This document shows positions 26,346 to 37,829 of a stretch of DNA of 64,000 nt, piece after piece; position 1 is the first letter of the stretch; each line of letters opens with the position of its first letter. A program made the translations under genes and the position numbers. Below the pieces are notes generated by a model that worked only from the letters and a program-made list of their open reading frames with translations, was not told the DNA's origin and searched no databases. The DNA is from Thermophilibacter immobilis. Its GTDB lineage: Bacteria > Actinomycetota > Coriobacteriia > Coriobacteriales > Atopobiaceae. The stretch is taken from NCBI RefSeq assembly GCF_015277515.1, contig NZ_CP063767.1, forward strand, positions 1,798,001 through 1,862,000, in the 5' to 3' direction.

Positions 26346-26403
26346 GACGTAACGTCCCCCGCACGTTCACGCCGCGTCGCAAGGCCAAGCGTCACCCACT
26401 CGT

Positions 26404-27279
26404 TCACACTGCGTCACGGGCGCGCAGAAAATCGATGAAGAGTCGTGCGGCGACCCCCAGGGACCCCGCGCGAAAGACCACGCTGATCTTGCGCCCCACA
26501 GGCTCGGCGAGCGGGCGCGTCTCTATGCGATAGGGCGCGCGACTCAAGATGAGCGAGGGAAGGACAGCCAGGCCAAGGCCGTTTTCGACCATCGACATGA
26601 TCGCGTAGTCGTCCCAGGTGGTAAAGCGCACGCGCGGCGAAAGTCCCGCGCGCTCGAACAGCGGCGTGACCTCGTCGTCTCCGGAGCGCTCCAGCAAGAT
26701 GAACGGATCGTCGAGAAGCTCCTCCAGCCTCACCGCCGCATGAGACGCGAGGGGATGCCCCTCGGGCATCACGACGCGCAGCTCGTCGGAGAGGAGCGGC
26801 TCGCAGACGAGCCCGGGCGTACGCGGTGCGTACGGCAGAAACCCAAAGTCCACACGCCCCTCCGCGACCCAGCGCTCGATCTCCGAGTAGTCCCCCATGA
26901 GGAGCTCGTAGTCGATGCCCGAATACTCCTGCTGAAACCGACGTATGGCGGGCGGCAGCACGTAGGTGGCCACGCTCGAGAAGGTCCCCACGCTGATGGT
27001 GCCCGCGTCCAGGTCGCGCAGCTCGGACGCGCGAGCCGTCAGCCGACGATAGTCTTCGCAAACGGCCTCGACGAGGGGCATGAGCTGCCGTCCGTCCCCG
27101 GTGGGGCTCACTCCCGCGCGGCCGCGCTCCACGAGGCGCAAGCCCCAGTCGCGCTCGAGGTCCGCAATCATACGGCTCACGCCCGACTGACTGTAGGAGA
27201 GGTTGTGCGCGGCCCGCGTGAAGCTACCGCAGCGCACGGCCTCGACGAGCGCCTGGTACTTCTGGATGTTGGTGTCCAC
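26404..27279 (-). CDS. LysR-family transcriptional regulator
   Basis: 291 residues from a GTG at 27279 with GGGGGAAGG upstream; an ATG at 27306 has no ribosome site. The N-terminal helix-turn-helix GSFTRAAHNLSYSQSGVSRM is followed by the LysR substrate-binding domain (ISVGTFSSVATYVLPPAIRRF to the end). It is divergent from an EamA exporter, which it probably regulates through the shared 145-base intergenic region. Confidence 0.9.
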   Translation of the reverse strand: MDTNIQKYQALVEAVRCGSFTRAAHNLSYSQSGVSRMIADLERDWGLRLVERGRAGVSPTGDGRQLMPLVEAVCEDYRRLTARASELRDLDAGTISVGTFSSVATYVLPPAIRRFQQEYSGIDYELLMGDYSEIERWVAEGRVDFGFLPYAPRTPGLVCEPLLSDELRVVMPEGHPLASHAAVRLEELLDDPFILLERSGDDEVTPLFERAGLSPRVRFTTWDDYAIMSMVENGLGLAVLPSLILSRAPYRIETRPLAEPVGRKISVVFRAGSLGVAARLFIDFLRARDAV

Positions 27280-27317
27280 TATTGCCCTTCCCCCTGGCTT
27301 TTCCATCTGGTTTTAGC

Positions 27318-27328
27318 ATGATAATCAT
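27318..27328. promoter_or_regulatory. Candidate LysR operator
   Basis: The palindrome ATGAT-A-ATCAT lies in the divergent region between the lysR-type GTG (27279) and the EamA ATG (27424). LysR proteins bind short dyads of this form. Confidence 0.4.
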
Positions 27329-27423
27329 ACCAAACATTCGCTTTTATCAGCTATGCGCCTCTGTCAGAGTGAGTCTTAAAAGTAGTCCTCACCTGCGAAA
27401 AAGAGCGAGAAAGAGACTCTGCC

Positions 27424-28356
27424 ATGTCCAAGGCAACCGAGAAGTACCTCCTCTCACTCGTCCTGTTTGGCTCCAACGGCGTCATCGCGAGCCTCATAGA
27501 CCTGCCGAGCCCGCTGGTGGTCCTTCTGCGGACCGTCCTGGGCGCGCTGGCACTCGTGGCGGTGCTCGCCGCTTCGCGCTCGCGCGCCTCACGGCGCGGG
27601 CGCGCCCAGAGTCCGACCCCGCTTGCCTCCCGTGCGCATCCGCGCCAGGCGCTCTATCTGGCCGCCTCCGGTGCGGCCCTGGGCGTGGGCTGGCTCTTTC
27701 TCTTCGAGGCGTACCGACTCATAGGCGTCGGCGTGGCCTCGCTCGCCTACTACTGCGGACCCGTCATCGTGATGGCCCTCTCACCCGTCCTGTTCGGCGA
27801 GTGCCTCACGCTTCCCAAGGTCGCAGGCTTTGCGGCCGTGGTCTGCGGCGCGTTTCTCGTGGTGGGAAAGGTCCTGGGTGCGGGCATGTCGGGCTGGGGG
27901 CTCTTCTATGGCGCGATGTCGGCCGTCATGTACGCGGTCATGGTCATCTGCAGCAAGCGCGTCACGGACATTGCGGGCCTCGAGTGCGCGACCATCCAGC
28001 TCGGCGCGGCCGCGCTGGCCGTGGTGGTCTTCGTGGCCGCGTCGGTGGCAACGGAGTCCATGGCGCTTCCCCTCGCTCAGCTTACCCGTCTCAACGCGCC
28101 CGCCACCCTCTTCCTGGGACTCGTGAACACGGGCGTGGGCTGCTACCTCTACTTCTCTTCCATAGTCGAGCTCCCCGTCCAGCGCGTGGCCGTCTGCGGC
28201 TACCTCGAGCCGCTCTCTGCCGTGGTCTTCTCGGCCTTGCTACTTGGCGAGCCGCTCACGCCGGTCAACATCCTCGGAGGCACGCTCATCTTGGGCGGTG
28301 CGGCCTTCTGCGAACTCGCGGAACAGCGTCAGCGCCGTCGAATCGCCGCCGCATAG
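27424..28356 (+). CDS. EamA/DMT-family metabolite exporter
   Basis: 310 residues with ten hydrophobic segments in two repeated five-helix halves: LLRTVLGALALVAVLAA and SLAYYCGPVIVMALSPVLFGE in the first, GLVNTGVGCYLYFSSIVELPV and YLEPLSAVVFSALLLGEPL in the second. This is the RhaT/EamA pattern. It probably exports a metabolite or amino acid. Linked divergently to a LysR regulator, and followed after 16 bases by a 63-bp palindromic repeat. Confidence 0.88.
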   Translation: MSKATEKYLLSLVLFGSNGVIASLIDLPSPLVVLLRTVLGALALVAVLAASRSRASRRGRAQSPTPLASRAHPRQALYLAASGAALGVGWLFLFEAYRLIGVGVASLAYYCGPVIVMALSPVLFGECLTLPKVAGFAAVVCGAFLVVGKVLGAGMSGWGLFYGAMSAVMYAVMVICSKRVTDIAGLECATIQLGAAALAVVVFVAASVATESMALPLAQLTRLNAPATLFLGLVNTGVGCYLYFSSIVELPVQRVAVCGYLEPLSAVVFSALLLGEPLTPVNILGGTLILGGAAFCELAEQRQRRRIAAA

Positions 28357-28372
28357 AGCGAGCTACTTTTCC

Positions 28373-28435
28373 GACCATACCCGAACGCCAGATTCAGGCC
28401 CAAAACTCACCCGAATATGGCGTTCGGGTATGGTC
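28373..28435. repeat. 63-bp palindromic repeat, copy B
   Basis: Arms GACCATACCCGAACG (28373-28387) and CGTTCGGGTATGGTC (28421-28435) with 33 bases between. 54 of 63 positions match copy C at 29568 in the same orientation. It lies between convergent stops (28356 and 28440). Confidence 0.92.
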
Positions 28436-28439
28436 GACG

Positions 28440-29375
28440 TTATGCAAGCTCCAAAAGAAGCCTGTCTCGCAGCCCCGGATCAGACTGAGAATACGCAGCA
28501 CCCAGAGCCTTGGCCAGCTGACGCGCCAAAACGTCAAGCGCGTCGCCCGAGAGCTGGCCCTTGGTCACCTCTATGAACTTCCATCCCAAGGCCTCAAGCG
28601 AATTCCTCTTCATGCCGTCATGGTCAAAGGCCACATGCCCCATGTGCTCCATGTAGCTGTTGTACTCAAGAGCGACCATTTGCCGCGGCCAGCAGACGTC
28701 CACGCTGTAGTAGGGAGCCTGGCAGAGGGGATACTCCTCTGGCGTTGGGCGCACGACATAGTTAAGCGTAGGGTGGCAGAACCCATAGCCGCCGAGCTCG
28801 AGGGGGAGCGTGAAAATGACGGCCACGTTTGTCTCCATGGGAGACCGAGAGCCCTCGAGGGCCCAGCGAAGCGCCCGGCGCGCGTTGTTGACCCCGCGAT
28901 GTCCTTGCACGTCATCCAAGAAGCTCCTTAGCTCTTCCTTGGAAATGAGGGGGCGACGGTCGAGGAATCCCCTTGGTCCCGGCACGCGGCCATAAAGCCC
29001 CAGGCACTCCATCTCGAGTGCCACCATACGAGAGAGCGTGGCTTGGCTCGCCATCTGCAGACAGCAAAGCTCGGGAGAGGCAATCATGATTCCTGGAGCC
29101 AGCTGGTACAGAGAGCCCGCCGGCAAGGCCCCTGACCAAATGTGATTTCTCACCTTATGAGACTGAAGACGGCCCTCCTTTCCCGAGACGAGCACATGCA
29201 AGGGATTGCTCTCCGTAGGGACTTCCTTCAAAGTATTCTCTGCGACCTTCATGAGCTCCTTAACCGACCCCGAGGACCACGTCAGCCCACGTGTCGAGCA
29301 AGGTCCTCCAAGCTGGCCTCCCAAGCCCTCGTGAGCCCAGAGACGAAGCGCAGATATGTCAGTCAAGGTCACCAT
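28440..29375 (-). CDS. Endonuclease-like protein with C-terminal PD-(D/E)XK/DUF559-type domain
   Basis: 311 residues. The C-terminal third resembles DUF559/Vsr-type nucleases: YYSVDVCWPRQMVALEYNS (Asp and Glu of the core), then HDGMKRNSLEALGWKFIEVT, the D-x-x-R-x-x-x-L-x-x-x-G-W pattern of that fold. The N-terminal two-thirds are unassigned but resemble proteins that pair an AbiEi-like region with DUF559. The start at 29375 has no clear ribosome site. The gene is flanked on both sides by direct 63-bp repeats (28373 and 29568). DNA processing is probable; a toxin or mobility role is speculation. Confidence 0.6.
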   Translation of the reverse strand: MVTLTDISALRLWAHEGLGGQLGGPCSTRGLTWSSGSVKELMKVAENTLKEVPTESNPLHVLVSGKEGRLQSHKVRNHIWSGALPAGSLYQLAPGIMIASPELCCLQMASQATLSRMVALEMECLGLYGRVPGPRGFLDRRPLISKEELRSFLDDVQGHRGVNNARRALRWALEGSRSPMETNVAVIFTLPLELGGYGFCHPTLNYVVRPTPEEYPLCQAPYYSVDVCWPRQMVALEYNSYMEHMGHVAFDHDGMKRNSLEALGWKFIEVTKGQLSGDALDVLARQLAKALGAAYSQSDPGLRDRLLLELA

Positions 29376-29567
29376 GGGATGAGCGTACACGAGAGGCCTC
29401 TCGGCTCGCTTTCCCTGACCTGCCCGCATTCTCCCCCACCCTTATCGCAATCTGACAGGCTCGACTTTTCAGACCCGCAGACCAAGGGGTCTGTGACGAT
29501 AGCAAAAAATGCAACCTGTATGATTGAAGCGACCGCAGTAACCTGACTTCACATAGTCTCGATAACC

Positions 29568-29630
29568 GACCATACCCGAACGCCTAATTCAGGGTCAAAG
29601 CTCACTCGAATCAAGCGTTCGGGTATGGTC
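29568..29630. repeat. 63-bp palindromic repeat, copy C
   Basis: Arms GACCATACCCGAACG (29568-29582) and CGTTCGGGTATGGTC (29616-29630), 33 bases between. Same orientation as copy B. It lies in the divergent gap between the endonuclease-like gene and the HAD gene, so here it cannot serve simply as a 3' terminator. The remaining intergenic sequence 29376-29692 shows nothing else. Confidence 0.92.
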
Positions 29631-29692
29631 GGCAAAGTAGCAGCCCACCACGCGCTATCCTTAGGGCCCCCGGACGCAAGAAGGAGAGCAGC

Positions 29693-30508
29693 GTGACCTA
29701 CGATCTCATAGCCTTTGACATGGACGGGACCCTCCTAGATTCTAGGAAGCGAGTCCTCTCCTCTTCGATCGAGGCCATCGGCCAGGCGGCGCACGCGGGA
29801 AAGGACATCGCGCTCTGCTCGGGTCGCTGCCCGGTGATGGTGGCCCTTTACGCCGACGAGCTCCCCCACGTGCGCTACGCGATTTGCGACAGCGGAGCCG
29901 TCCTCTTTGACCTCTCCGCGAACAGAGTCCTCTCCGAGACCAACATCGAGCATGAGCTCATCGGACGCGTCGTCGAGGCGTGCGCCGGCGAGGACGCCAT
30001 GCCCGAGGCCTTCTCGGGGCGCGATTTCTTCTGCCAGTCATCCCAGCTCGGTTCCATGGGACGCTACCAGATGGGCCCCTACGAGGGCATGTACGCAGCC
30101 ACCTGCACCCCTGTGGACAGCATCCGCGCCGTGGTGCTCGACCCGGACACGCCGTTCCAGAAGCTCGGCCTGCACTTCACGACCACCGAGGCGCGTAGAA
30201 GGGTCCGCGCGCGCCTCGCCGACCTGCCCCTCGAGGTAATCGACTCGGAGACCACGAGCATCGAGCTCCAAGCGGCCGGCGTCGACAAGGCCGCAGGGCT
30301 TCTGGCCCTGGCCGAGCTGCTCGGCATCGCGCCCGAGGCCACCATCGCCGTAGGCGACGCGGACAACGACCTCGCCATGGTACGATCCGCCGGGATTGGC
30401 GTCGCCATGGGCAACGCCAACGAGCGCGTCCGCGCGGCGGCGAACGCGAGCGTGGCCGACAACGACCACGGCGGCTGCGCCGAGGCCATCCACACCTACC
30501 TCCTCTAG
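29693..30508 (+). CDS. Cof-type HAD-IIB phosphatase
   Basis: 271 residues from a GTG behind AAGGAGAG. Motif I is FDMDGTLLDS, motif II is CSGR, and motif IV is VGDADNDLAMVRSAGIGVAMGNA. HAD-IIB sugar-phosphate phosphatase family with an alpha/beta cap. Followed 19 bases later by asparaginase, probably one transcript. Confidence 0.88.
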   Translation: MTYDLIAFDMDGTLLDSRKRVLSSSIEAIGQAAHAGKDIALCSGRCPVMVALYADELPHVRYAICDSGAVLFDLSANRVLSETNIEHELIGRVVEACAGEDAMPEAFSGRDFFCQSSQLGSMGRYQMGPYEGMYAATCTPVDSIRAVVLDPDTPFQKLGLHFTTTEARRRVRARLADLPLEVIDSETTSIELQAAGVDKAAGLLALAELLGIAPEATIAVGDADNDLAMVRSAGIGVAMGNANERVRAAANASVADNDHGGCAEAIHTYLL

Positions 30509-30527
30509 CCCTTAGGAGACGCCTCTC

Positions 30528-31541
30528 GTGAGCCGCCGTCGCATCCTCATGATCGCCACCGGAGGAACGATCGCCTCCACCCCGGAGGGAGCGGGCCTTG
30601 CCCCCACGGCCACGGGCCGCGAGCTCGCCGAGAAGGTCCCCCTTCTTGACACTCTCTGCGAGCTGGACTTCGTTCAGCCCATGAACATCGACAGCACCAA
30701 TATGCGCCCGCGCGACTGGATGCGCATGGCGCACGTCATCCGCAAGGCCTACGCGCGCTACGACGGCTTCGTCATCCTGCACGGCACCGACACCATGGCC
30801 TACACAGCCGCGGCCCTCTCCTACCTCATCCAGGACAGCGCGAAGCCCATCGTGCTCACAGGCTCGCAGCAGCCCATGGCCAGCCCCTTCACCGACGCCA
30901 AGCTCAACATCTACCAGTCAGTTCTCTATGCCTGCGACGAGGAGAGCCATGACGTGAGCGTCGTCTTTGGCGGACAGGTCATCTGCGGGGCGCGTGCCCG
31001 CAAGCAGCGCACGATGAGCTTCAACGCCTTCGTGAGCATGAACTTTCCGCCTCTGGCCTACCTGCGCAACGATCGCATCGTGCGCGCGACGGACCCCCAC
31101 CCGGAACCTCGTGACCAGGCCCGCAAACCACGCTTCTACGACGACCTCGACGAGCGCGTCATCGTGCTCAAGCTCACGCCTGAGCTGCGCCCGAGCATCT
31201 TCGAGCTCCTCAAGCGCGACTATGACGCCGTGATCGTGGAGACCTTTGGCATCGGTGGCATCCCCGCCTATGACCGCTCTTACCAGGAGGCCATCTTTGA
31301 CTGGGTAGATTCCGGGCGCACCCTCGTGATTACCACCCAGGTGCCCGAGGAGGGCCTGGACCTAGGAATCTACGAGGTCGGACACGCCTATGCGGAGAAG
31401 GACGGCATCCTCACCGGAGACGACATGACCACCGAGGCCCTCGTGGCCAAGACGATGTGGGCCCTCGGCCAGACGCATGACCCAGCCGAGGTGGCCCGCC
31501 TGTTCTACCAGCCCATCGGCCACGACCGAGAGACGCGGTAG
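30528..31541 (+). CDS. ansA: L-asparaginase, type I (cytoplasmic)
   Basis: 337 residues from a GTG with AGGAGA upstream. Catalytic threonines in the two family signatures: ATGGTIAS (residues 10-17) and LHGTDTMAYT near residue 84-93. There is no signal peptide, so it is cytoplasmic type I. Hydrolyses asparagine to aspartate and ammonia. Convergent with the ABC permease. Confidence 0.93.
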   Translation: MSRRRILMIATGGTIASTPEGAGLAPTATGRELAEKVPLLDTLCELDFVQPMNIDSTNMRPRDWMRMAHVIRKAYARYDGFVILHGTDTMAYTAAALSYLIQDSAKPIVLTGSQQPMASPFTDAKLNIYQSVLYACDEESHDVSVVFGGQVICGARARKQRTMSFNAFVSMNFPPLAYLRNDRIVRATDPHPEPRDQARKPRFYDDLDERVIVLKLTPELRPSIFELLKRDYDAVIVETFGIGGIPAYDRSYQEAIFDWVDSGRTLVITTQVPEEGLDLGIYEVGHAYAEKDGILTGDDMTTEALVAKTMWALGQTHDPAEVARLFYQPIGHDRETR

Positions 31542-31573
31542 CGGCGACCGTCGGGCCGCCGGGACGCGACTCC

Positions 31574-33367
31574 CTACGGCTCGCGGCGACCGAGGGGCCC
31601 GGCGCAGCGAACAAGGGCCCACCAGGCCGCGAGGACGCACTCGCCGATCTGCAGCGCAAGGGCGGCGGCCTGGGCCGCGGGGACCGCCACGACGCCCCCC
31701 GTCAGCATGGGCAGGGCCGCGACGAGCGCCGGGACCGCCATGACCAGCACGGCCACAAGCAGCCCCGCGTACACGATGAGCGCCGCCGATCCGCCTTTGG
31801 TGAGCTGGGCCTCATTCTCCCAGTGGAGGCGTGGGAAGCGTGCGCCAAGACCCAGGGAGAAGAGGTCGAGCGCCCCTATGGCCGCCACGTAGAGGGTAGC
31901 GAGATAGGCGACCGAGACAAGGGGGACACGCAAGGCGACCATGAGCGCGACCATGAGCACAAGGATGGGGACCGCGCCCATGAGCGTCGTCGGCACGAGC
32001 TTCGCGGCGAGGTAGGCCGACCAGTCCATAGGCATGGCGCGCAGGTAGAAGAAGTCCTCGCCGTCGCGGCTCACCGCCATCACGAGCGCATACGACGAGA
32101 AGCCCATGAAGACCGCGAGGCCAAAGACGCCGAGGGCGCACCAGGTGAGGACCTCGCTGCCGGGGGTTACCGCAGAGGTGAGGGCCGGCACCATCGTCAG
32201 CAGGGCGTCGGAGTCCATGCCGGCGTCGCCCGCCTGAGAGAAGCCGAACACCACGGACACGACGATGATCACGACGAAGTAGACCGGCATGAGCACCGGG
32301 CTCAGGACGAACTGGTTGAAGAAGGCCGGGGTGCGCGCCATCATCTTCCAGTCTCGCGCGAGGTTGGCCGCAAACGCGCCCCGAGTCCTGACGGCGGCGC
32401 GCAGGTCGGAGACCTCGAACCGACGCGAGCTCCTCTTGCCGCCCGCGCCCTGGAGGGCCTGGACGCCCTCGAAGTACCAGCGGCGCGCCAGAAGGGAGAG
32501 CAGCGCGGCGTAAAGCGCCACGAGGGCGGCCATGGCAACAAGGCCCCCGGCCACCTCAAGCGGCCCGCCCTCGATGACCAGGCGCGCCACGAGCGCCGGC
32601 GGGCACAGAAGCCCCATGACGACGGCGGACGGGCCCTCGGAGGCCAGGGACCCCGCGCCGGCCGCCAGGCTCCCCATCCCGTCACCCCTGAAGACGAACT
32701 GGCTGGAGACGCCTACCGCCAGCGCGAAGACCGTGATCAGCACCCCAAACGCACGCGAGAACCTGTCCTTGTCGCGGGCGACCCGCGAGAAGCGCATGAG
32801 TGGCACGCATATGATGACCAGCGCGAGGTTCACCGCCAGCGCGCACAGGACAAACGCGACGGACATGATGACGTAGGCCGCAGGCTCGGCCCCAAGAGCC
32901 CACAGGCACCCGAGCCCCACGGGCAGGACGAACAGGTCGTTGGTAGTCGACATGAGCAGGAAGTGAGCCAGCTTGGCCCACATCACCGTCACGGAGGAGA
33001 GGGGCAGCGTGAGGTAGTAACCAAGGTCGCGCACAAAGTAGAGCACGTTCACGGCCTGGTAGAGGCCGATGAAGACCGTCATGACCACGAAGCAGACGAG
33101 GGCAAAGGAAAACGCGGCGTAGGGCGTGGCGCCCATGAAGCCCATTGCCAGGCCCATGGAGAAGAACAACGATGCGAGCAGGAGGAACGCGGCGAGCGTC
33201 ATCACGCGGCGCAGGCCGGCGCCCAGGCGTCTCTTCCCGTGCCCCCTGGCCCCGAGCGACATGCCCACGCCCGCGGCGTCAATCCTCTCCTCGCCCCTCC
33301 CGATCACGCGGAACAGCACCCTGAACTGGGTCCAGGAGAAGGAGTCAGGCACTGTCGCGCGCGTCAT
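31574..33367 (-). CDS. ABC exporter permease, large multi-spanning
   Basis: 597 residues with roughly twelve hydrophobic segments in two halves and a soluble loop around 330-360. No solute-binding or ATPase motif. The ATG at 33367 directly abuts the TAG of the ATPase gene (no gap), so the two proteins form one exporter. The family resembles large ABC-2-like putative exporters of actinobacteria. Cargo unknown. Confidence 0.8.
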   Translation of the reverse strand: MTRATVPDSFSWTQFRVLFRVIGRGEERIDAAGVGMSLGARGHGKRRLGAGLRRVMTLAAFLLLASLFFSMGLAMGFMGATPYAAFSFALVCFVVMTVFIGLYQAVNVLYFVRDLGYYLTLPLSSVTVMWAKLAHFLLMSTTNDLFVLPVGLGCLWALGAEPAAYVIMSVAFVLCALAVNLALVIICVPLMRFSRVARDKDRFSRAFGVLITVFALAVGVSSQFVFRGDGMGSLAAGAGSLASEGPSAVVMGLLCPPALVARLVIEGGPLEVAGGLVAMAALVALYAALLSLLARRWYFEGVQALQGAGGKRSSRRFEVSDLRAAVRTRGAFAANLARDWKMMARTPAFFNQFVLSPVLMPVYFVVIIVVSVVFGFSQAGDAGMDSDALLTMVPALTSAVTPGSEVLTWCALGVFGLAVFMGFSSYALVMAVSRDGEDFFYLRAMPMDWSAYLAAKLVPTTLMGAVPILVLMVALMVALRVPLVSVAYLATLYVAAIGALDLFSLGLGARFPRLHWENEAQLTKGGSAALIVYAGLLVAVLVMAVPALVAALPMLTGGVVAVPAAQAAALALQIGECVLAAWWALVRCAGPLGRREP

Positions 33368-34171
33368 CTAGCGCACCTCCGGGGGCTCGGGGGCACCGGA
33401 CGGGCAAGCGGGGACGTCTTCGGCCGGCTCCGGCGCAAACGGGGAGTCTCCTGAGGTGAGCTCGAGGAACATCTCCTCGAGCGAGCCCGAGTTGTGAAAG
33501 TGCGCGCGCATCTCCTCGACGGTGCCCACAAAGAGCAGCTCCCCCTTGGCGATGACCCCCACGCGGTCCACGACCTTCTCGGCCACGTCGAGGACGTGCG
33601 TCGAGAAGAGCACGGTCTTCCCGGCGTCGGCATGGGCGCGCATGGACTGCTTGAGCAGCCACGACGCCTTGGGGTCGAGCCCGGTCATGGGCTCGTCGAG
33701 AATCCAGACGGCGGGGTCGGGCAGGAGGGCGCCCATGACCATCATCTTCTGGCGCATGCCGTGGGAGTACGACTGGATCTGGTTGTCCAGCTCGTCCTGC
33801 ATCCCGTACTCCCGGGCCAGGCGGTCGATGCGCTCGGCGCGGGCCTCGGTGGGAATCTGGTAGACGTCGGCGATGAAGCGGAGGAACTCGTGGCCCTTGA
33901 GGCGCAGCAGGTGGTCGGGCGAGTCGCTCACGAAGCAGAGGCTCCGCTTGGCCGCAAGGGGCTCTTCGACCACGTCAACCCCATCGAGCTCGACCGTGCC
34001 CGAGGTGGGGGCGAGCACCCCCGCGAGCATGTTGAGCAGCGTTGACTTCCCCGCCCCGTTAGGGCCGAGCAGCCCGAAGATCTCACCGCTTCTTATCTCG
34101 AGCGAGAGGTCCCTGACCGCGAGGGTCTCCCCTCCGTCGTAGCTCTTGCTGACGCGGTCTATCCGTATCAT
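33368..34171 (-). CDS. ABC transporter ATP-binding protein
   Basis: 267 residues. Walker A GPNGAGKST near residue 39-47, signature YSHGMRQKMM, Walker B WILDEPMTGLDPKA, and a switch His in STHVLDV. The start at 34171 follows GGGAG. The tail after residue 235 is proline- and glutamate-rich. Coupled with the permease by direct stop-start contact. Belongs to the drug or bacteriocin export type by sequence pattern. Confidence 0.92.
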   Translation of the reverse strand: MIRIDRVSKSYDGGETLAVRDLSLEIRSGEIFGLLGPNGAGKSTLLNMLAGVLAPTSGTVELDGVDVVEEPLAAKRSLCFVSDSPDHLLRLKGHEFLRFIADVYQIPTEARAERIDRLAREYGMQDELDNQIQSYSHGMRQKMMVMGALLPDPAVWILDEPMTGLDPKASWLLKQSMRAHADAGKTVLFSTHVLDVAEKVVDRVGVIAKGELLFVGTVEEMRAHFHNSGSLEEMFLELTSGDSPFAPEPAEDVPACPSGAPEPPEVR

Positions 34172-34289
34172 GGCAGCTCCCGTTGTTCGTTGGCGTACGT
34201 CGGTTGGCGCCTTCGCCGCCCGGTTGGGCTCGGCTCGCGCCCAGAGGGCGAGGCGCCCGTCCTCTTTGATTCTAGTTGCTCCAGATGCC

Positions 34290-35969
<1,680 letters not shown>

Positions 35970-36161
35970 GGGGCTTCTCGCCTCTCGGGGGGTTGCGGAT
36001 GAAGTGATCTCCCATTCTATCGGGCTCGCCCCCCGTTTTCACGTCGCCTTCAAGAAACGGGCCCTTTACGGACGTCCTGCTGAAATCCTGCCCACCACGT
36101 GGCACAATGCGGATAGGAAACCAAACGCGATCCTGCGCGCCGCGCACTTCAAGGAGCTCTC

Positions 36162-37829
36162 ATGCCAGAGGCAATCCGCAAGGTCAACATCATCGGCCAC
36201 CTCCACCCGGACACAGACAGCATCTGCTCGGCCATCAGCTACGCCTACCTCAAGAACACGGTCGGCAAGACCAACATCTACGAGCCGCGCCGGGCGGGCA
36301 CCATCAACCGAGAGACGGCCTTTGTCCTCAAGCACTTTGGCTTCGACGAACCGCAGCTCATCACCTCCGTCATGCCGCAGGTCAAGGACACCGAGATTCA
36401 GCGTCAGGCCGGCATCGACTCCGAGATGAGCCTGTTCGCCGCCTGGAACCTCATGCGTGAGACCAAGGTCGACACCCTGTGCGTCACCGACCCCCAGAAC
36501 AACCTCGAGGGCCTCATCGCCGTCAAGGACATCGCCAACGCCAACATGGACGTCTTCGACACGAGCATCGTCGCCGACTCCCACACCAGCTACGCCAACA
36601 TCGTCTCCACGCTCAACGGCGAGATGATCCTCGGCAACCCCGCGGACACCGTTCACGCGGGCGACGTCCGCGTGGGCACCACCCCCGAGATGATGGAGGA
36701 CACCGTCAAGGCGGGTGACATCGTCCTGGTGACCAACCGCTACGAGACCCAGCAGTTCGCCGTCGAGTGTGACGCGAGCTGCCTGATCATCTGCTGCAGC
36801 GCGCACGTCTCGGACCGCGTCGTGGCCTCGGCCCGGCGCCACGGCTGCTCGATCATCACCACGCCGTACGACACCTACGCCGCCGCGAGGCTCATCTCGA
36901 TGTCTATCCCCGTGCGGGCCAAGATGCTCGCCGAGAACATCCTCAAGGTGAGCGTCAACACCTCGATCGACGACGCCCGCAAGATGATGGCCAAGTCGCG
37001 TCACCGCTTCTTCCCCATCATCGACGAGAACGGCACGTACGCGGGCCTCATCAGCTCCTCCAGCCTGCTCACCGCCAAGAAAAAGCACGTCATCCTGGTC
37101 GACCACAACGAGCGCACCCAGGCGGTCGAGGGCCTCGAGCAGGCCGAAATCATGGAGATCATCGACCACCACCGCATCGGCTCGATCGAGACCTCGGGCC
37201 CGGCCCTGTTCCGCAACATGCCCGTGGGCTGCACCTGCACGATTCTCTACCTGATCTACCAGGAGAACGACGTGGAGATCCCCCCGAGCATCGCGGGGCT
37301 CATGCTCTCGGCCATCCTCTCCGACACGCTCGCGTTTCGCTCGCCCACCTGCACGCCTGTTGACCAAAAGGCCGGCAAGGCGCTCGCCAAGATCTGCGGC
37401 GAGGACATCCCCAGCTACGCCGACGCCATGTTCGAGGCCGGCGCCGACCTCACCGGCCGCACGGCCGAGGAGGTCTTCCATCAGGACTTCAAGATCTTCA
37501 GCCGCGGCAACGTCAAGTTCGGCGTGGGCCAGGGCAGCTTCATGACCGAGAACAGCCGCAAGGCCGCCGAGGCTCTCGTGGGGCCCTACCTGCCCGAGGC
37601 CGCGCAGGCCGAGGAGCTCCCGCTCGTCTTCTACCTGTTCACGGACGTCAAGACCTCCTCGAGCGAGGTCCTGTGGTACGGAGAGGACGCAGATGGCATC
37701 GTGTCGCGCGCGTTCGACGTTGAGCCCGAGGACGGCCTCGCCAAGCTCCCGGGCGTGGTGAGTCGCAAGAAGCAGGTCATCCCCGCCCTCATGGCCACGC
37801 TCCAGAGCATCCAGGAGGACCAGGACTAG
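36162..37829 (+). CDS. ppaC: CBS-domain-regulated manganese inorganic pyrophosphatase (family II)
   Basis: 555 residues instead of the ~310 of simple family II enzymes. The N-terminal DHH part has GHLHPDTDS. A long insert then contains two CBS regions (ETKVDTLCVTDPQNNLEGLIAVKD at about 100-125 and ISMSIPVRAKMLAENILKVS to SSLL) around a DRTGG-like segment. The catalytic part resumes with VDHNERTQ and IDHHRIGSIET, and the DHHA2 domain ends with SRKKQVIPAL. It hydrolyses PPi and is allosterically controlled by adenine nucleotides in known CBS-PPases. This is of interest because the window also encodes a PPi-type phosphofructokinase. Overlaps the next gene by one base. Confidence 0.93.
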   Translation: MPEAIRKVNIIGHLHPDTDSICSAISYAYLKNTVGKTNIYEPRRAGTINRETAFVLKHFGFDEPQLITSVMPQVKDTEIQRQAGIDSEMSLFAAWNLMRETKVDTLCVTDPQNNLEGLIAVKDIANANMDVFDTSIVADSHTSYANIVSTLNGEMILGNPADTVHAGDVRVGTTPEMMEDTVKAGDIVLVTNRYETQQFAVECDASCLIICCSAHVSDRVVASARRHGCSIITTPYDTYAAARLISMSIPVRAKMLAENILKVSVNTSIDDARKMMAKSRHRFFPIIDENGTYAGLISSSSLLTAKKKHVILVDHNERTQAVEGLEQAEIMEIIDHHRIGSIETSGPALFRNMPVGCTCTILYLIYQENDVEIPPSIAGLMLSAILSDTLAFRSPTCTPVDQKAGKALAKICGEDIPSYADAMFEAGADLTGRTAEEVFHQDFKIFSRGNVKFGVGQGSFMTENSRKAAEALVGPYLPEAAQAEELPLVFYLFTDVKTSSSEVLWYGEDADGIVSRAFDVEPEDGLAKLPGVVSRKKQVIPALMATLQSIQEDQD

